The notes beneath the pieces were generated by a model that saw only the letters and a program-made list of their open reading frames with translations, was not told where the DNA came from and searched no databases. From Burhinus oedicnemus (taxonomy: Eukaryota; Chordata; Aves; Charadriiformes; Burhinidae), in the NCBI GenBank assembly GCA_008921705.1, contig VFFE01007640.1, forward strand, positions 179,884 through 243,883: a DNA stretch of 64,000 nucleotides, written 5' to 3'. The position numbers and the translations under genes were made by a program. Positions 60,890 through 64,000 of the stretch are shown here, piece by piece. The number at the start of each line of letters is the position of its first letter. The first letter of the stretch is position 1.

Positions 60890-62375
60890 GTGGGTATGAT
60901 GTACCTGCTCTTGAGGAGTCAGGCACTATGTATCACCATGCCTGGGAATCGAGGATCCTCTCTGGGAAGGTTTTCTTTATGGCGTAGGCATAGTCAGCAC
61001 AGTTAACATCATGCTATCCAAGGACCTCCCTACCAAAATAATGATAACTATATACTGTCATGGCAGAGAAACGCAGCAATGAGGAAACTTATCCTGGTCC
61101 CACTATAGGCAGGGGTCAAATTGGCACTAACTGTCACTCTGTTTTCAAAGTTTGCAGGAAAACTCCCCACGACCTTTCTAAAATTCCTTCCACTTTTGAC
61201 TTTTCAGGCCAAATTAATTTGCCGAGGCAAAGTTTTATGTTTAATACCAGAAGGAATGATTAGACGACTCAGACTGAGCTCTGTAACACAAGACATTAAT
61301 TTTCTTCCATTTACCTTGTACTGAGCCAGTAATTTCAGCTAAACTACATCATTTCAGCCCATGAAAAACTAAATTATTAAGTGCCATAGGCAGGGAATAG
61401 AAAAGAACAAGGTGTTACCTTGGGCTTCAACAATAACAGGGGATTGATTAGGTGAGAAATGATCCATGCTCCAAGCTATAACAAAAACTGAAAAAAATCC
61501 CAAGGTTCTTTCTAATCTGACTTGTGGAAAATTCATCCCTGTCCCCAGGTCTCATGATAAATTTAATCCTCACCAGCTGGCTAAGATGTACCAGCCAAGC
61601 ATTTAAAGCAGAGGATTCTTGATACCCCCTCAAAGCACTGGCCTACTCAGTCTGGCATGTCTTCTCCAGTTGCATCCAACATTGATGTTTTAAGGGAAGG
61701 GAAAAAAAATACTCATTTCTGAGCATACATATGCAACTTGGATCACGGAGGGAAACAATCCCTCCTGAACCTTGTGATCAACAGGATATTCTTAAAATAC
61801 GAGGTTTAAGGACAGAACGGGTACTGTCCTGGATCACAGAACCACCTGATCTACTCTTATGGTTCTGACAATAGCTATTAACTATTAGCTATTTGGCAAG
61901 GATTTGGCAAACAATATATATGATCTTTCTTTTTGGAAAACTGTCCCAGTTCTCAACAATTAATATTTTCTTGAATTATATACAGCATTCACACCATTGT
62001 GTTCAATATCCATTGACAGACTTATCCTCCATAAATGCATAATATTTATAATTATACATTTATGCCGCATAATTATGCAGTCTGTCAGAAAGCACAGATT
62101 CTTAGTTTTAAATCTGGTATTTAATGTTTTCATAAGGTACACACTAAATTTTGTAATGGGAAAAGAAACAAAGACCTGATCCCATTCCATCTTTTCTAGG
62201 CCATTAAGTATTACATACATCCATATATATCTACGAAGATTTAATTAGAGTTATCGACTGTAAGTCATTAAGACAATGATGAGAATCATTATCTTCATAT
62301 TGACTGGGAAGCCGTAGGAACGTGGTGAAAGCAACACTGATCTTACCCTGTTCTGGCTACAACCCATAAAATGGG
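60890..62375. other. Unique non-coding stretch
   Basis: Read on both strands. No gene or classified repeat. The 61.9-62.3 kb part is strongly AT-rich. Confidence 0.45.
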
Positions 62376-62384
62376 TAAGTGGGA

Positions 62385-62720
62385 CGTATTTTCATCGACA
62401 GGAAGGTCAGAAGGAACCAGGTGCCAGACCCCTGCAAGTGCAGGGCACAGGATGTCTCCCAGAAGCCAGATTTAAGGCAGATCTTTAAAGAAGGTTACCT
62501 AATCTCATTTTAAGAACCGGTAAGGTGCTCTAATATTTACCCTCACTGCTAAGTGGTGCTGTTTTATCTGATTTCTGCTTTCAGCTCAATAAGTAATTTT
62601 AAACCTTTCCCAGTGCGCTGGAAAACTCCCTCATATTTTCTCTTGATGCAGGAACCCAAGCCCAGTAATCAAATCACCTCCACCCTTTCAGCTAGTGGAA
62701 TAGATTGAGGTCCGTTAGCC
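62385..62720 (-). mobile_element. Old CR1-like LINE relic, antisense
   Basis: The plus strand has 'caggaaggtcagaaggaacc', 'cagacccctgcaagtgcag', 'ggcacaggatgtctcccag' and later 'ctaatatttaccctcactgc'. These match the antisense 3' end of a turtle/bird CR1 subfamily ('aaggtcagaagggacca...gacctcctgcacaacgcaggccacagaat...'). Beyond about 62720 no match is visible. Confidence 0.6.
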
Positions 62721-62729
62721 TGTTATGGG

Positions 62730-64000
62730 AAGGATTATTTTTCCATCTTCTTTTTTATTCTCTCCACTCCTTCCACACCTTAGACAAAATTCTAGCGAGT
62801 GTCTTATTAGTGCTACATAAAATGTTAGACCACATTTCTATTTCTCGCTAATTTTTTTATTCACCCACAGGTCACACCACATTTTCTAGTCACAGTATTG
62901 CACTCAGAACAGCATTTTGGAAAAATTGCTGACAGCATTATTTGAGTCTTTCTCCGAGACTCATATCTGAATATCCAAACTAAGATTTTTCCTTGTTGCA
63001 GTTCCCAGCCTGCAAAATGGACATCCGTCTATACACATTTATCCTCTCCTTGCTCCTGGTTTCATCAGACATAGACATCGTATCGCTGTCTTTAGCTTCC
63101 TTTAACAACGATAGTTTTGTATCTTCTACATATTTCTTGTCTTTTATTCCACGCTTTCTGTATCAATTCTGTTTTACTGCTGCTTTGCATTCCCCTTTGG
63201 TCTGCTTTGCCTGTTTGGTTGGTTGTTTCGGATTTTTATTCATTAAGGCAACGTTTTTCACCATGTTTTCTGAGACATGACTGAGGACACTCAATGCTTC
63301 CAAGTTATGCTAAAACTTCCTATTTCAAGGATATTACCTTTTCACAGACATGCCAGGAGTTATTTTAATCTTTGAAAAATAATGCATTGAAAATAATTAT
63401 GGGTTGATGTTACATTCTGTTTGTATAAATATAGCCAGACCATGATTATTGCTACCAAGGCAACTACTAATTTTTGCTTCAGCAGTTAACCGTTTGTCTG
63501 TCACAAAAACATCCCTTGTTGAGTTACGGGGAAGCTAACTAAACGTATTTGGAAGCTGTTGGGGTCATCACTTTCTGCAATATAACCAGAAATGATGCAG
63601 CTAGAATTTATACACAGGCATCCAGGCGTCGTGCTGGACTGAAATGCCATGTAACAATGTCTCCTAATTTCCACAAGCCACTAATGCGCAATTCTGCAGT
63701 TTATTCTAATTTCTGGGGAAGTACTAGCTGATTGCAATGTCATTCCAAAACACAGGAAAATCAAGAAGAAAAAAAAATATCTAAAAATACTAAAAACTCT
63801 AGCCATGGTAGAGAATCCAGTAAATTTTCCCACGCAATGTTTGTGGCTGTGAACAAAGCAATACCACCAGCATCTACTCTGTTTGGGGACTTGCTACGCT
63901 GGAGCTGTAGAGGAGCAACGCCTGGCGTGTGGTGCCAGCAGAGAGCTGCCATTGTCCCTTCATAATCAAGGTGTCAGGAGCACAGAAGGACCCTTTGTCT
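62730..64000. other. Unique non-coding stretch to window end
   Basis: No confident feature. One ATG in good context at 63017 follows an acceptor-like tract and starts a signal-peptide-like sequence; this is treated as a finding. The rest is unrecognised. Confidence 0.4.

Noticed and set aside
1..64000. CRISPR arrays, operons, phage or bacterial islands
   Set aside because: The sequence is clearly vertebrate; no direct-repeat/spacer array or prokaryotic gene organisation is present.
1..64000. tRNA, rRNA or microRNA genes
   Set aside because: No cloverleaf with both A and B boxes was seen; the B-box at 27480-27560 belongs to a SINE relic. Hairpins at 9065 and 15229 lack features of microRNA precursors.

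Overview
The window is AT-rich vertebrate nuclear DNA, almost certainly from a bird. The best evidence is repeated CR1 LINE copies whose 3' ends carry the avian-type signature (GGAAGGGACCT... and ATTCTGTGATT octamers). There is also a solo endogenous-retrovirus LTR of a type common in birds, and a scatter of very old CORE-SINE/MIR-like and ancient CR1 relics. There is no bacterial-style gene density, and no complete protein-coding gene can be supported. The window reads as intergenic DNA or the inside of very large introns, and most short open frames look like chance or repeat-derived frames.

Layout. 1-2.1 kb: unique AT-rich DNA. 2.16-3.17 kb: a fairly young antisense CR1 with a nearly intact reverse transcriptase C-terminal frame. 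4.25-4.42 kb: a possible terminal coding exon (+). 5.6-8.1 kb: a SINE relic and a long, very old antisense CR1. 9-15 kb: mostly unique, with one segment (13.48-13.96 kb) that looks like a conserved regulatory element. 15.8-18.05 kb: frames on the minus strand that look like remnants of a decayed gypsy-type retroelement. 18-26 kb: mostly unique, with one candidate minus-strand exon near 24.4 kb. 26.0-27.6 kb: a CR1 fragment, a CR1 3' stub and a possible regulatory/SINE stretch. 29-35 kb: unique DNA with ancient repeat scraps.

37.97-41.7 kb is the most gene-like part. It has a cysteine-rich candidate exon on the minus strand with good splice sites, followed by about 3 kb of repeat-poor DNA with homeodomain-like TAAT/ATTA cores. 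43.67-44.71 kb: two CR1 copies facing each other tail to tail. 45.3-46.26 kb: an old CR1. 47.41-48.01 kb: the solo LTR, apparently flanked by an 8-bp target duplication. 48.9-50.6 kb: a GC-richer, CpG-retaining stretch with a SINE relic. 56.97-57.98 kb: a mid-age antisense CR1. 60.4-60.56 kb: a second, truncated LTR of the same family. 62.4-62.7 kb: an old CR1 relic. The remainder is unclassified unique sequence.

No genes can be shown to work together here. The items most worth testing are the three candidate exons (4253-4419 +, 24338-24462 -, 37974-38111 -), the suspected gypsy relic, the TAAT-rich repeat-poor block, and the CpG-retaining stretch. I did not find convincing evidence of a previously undescribed system.
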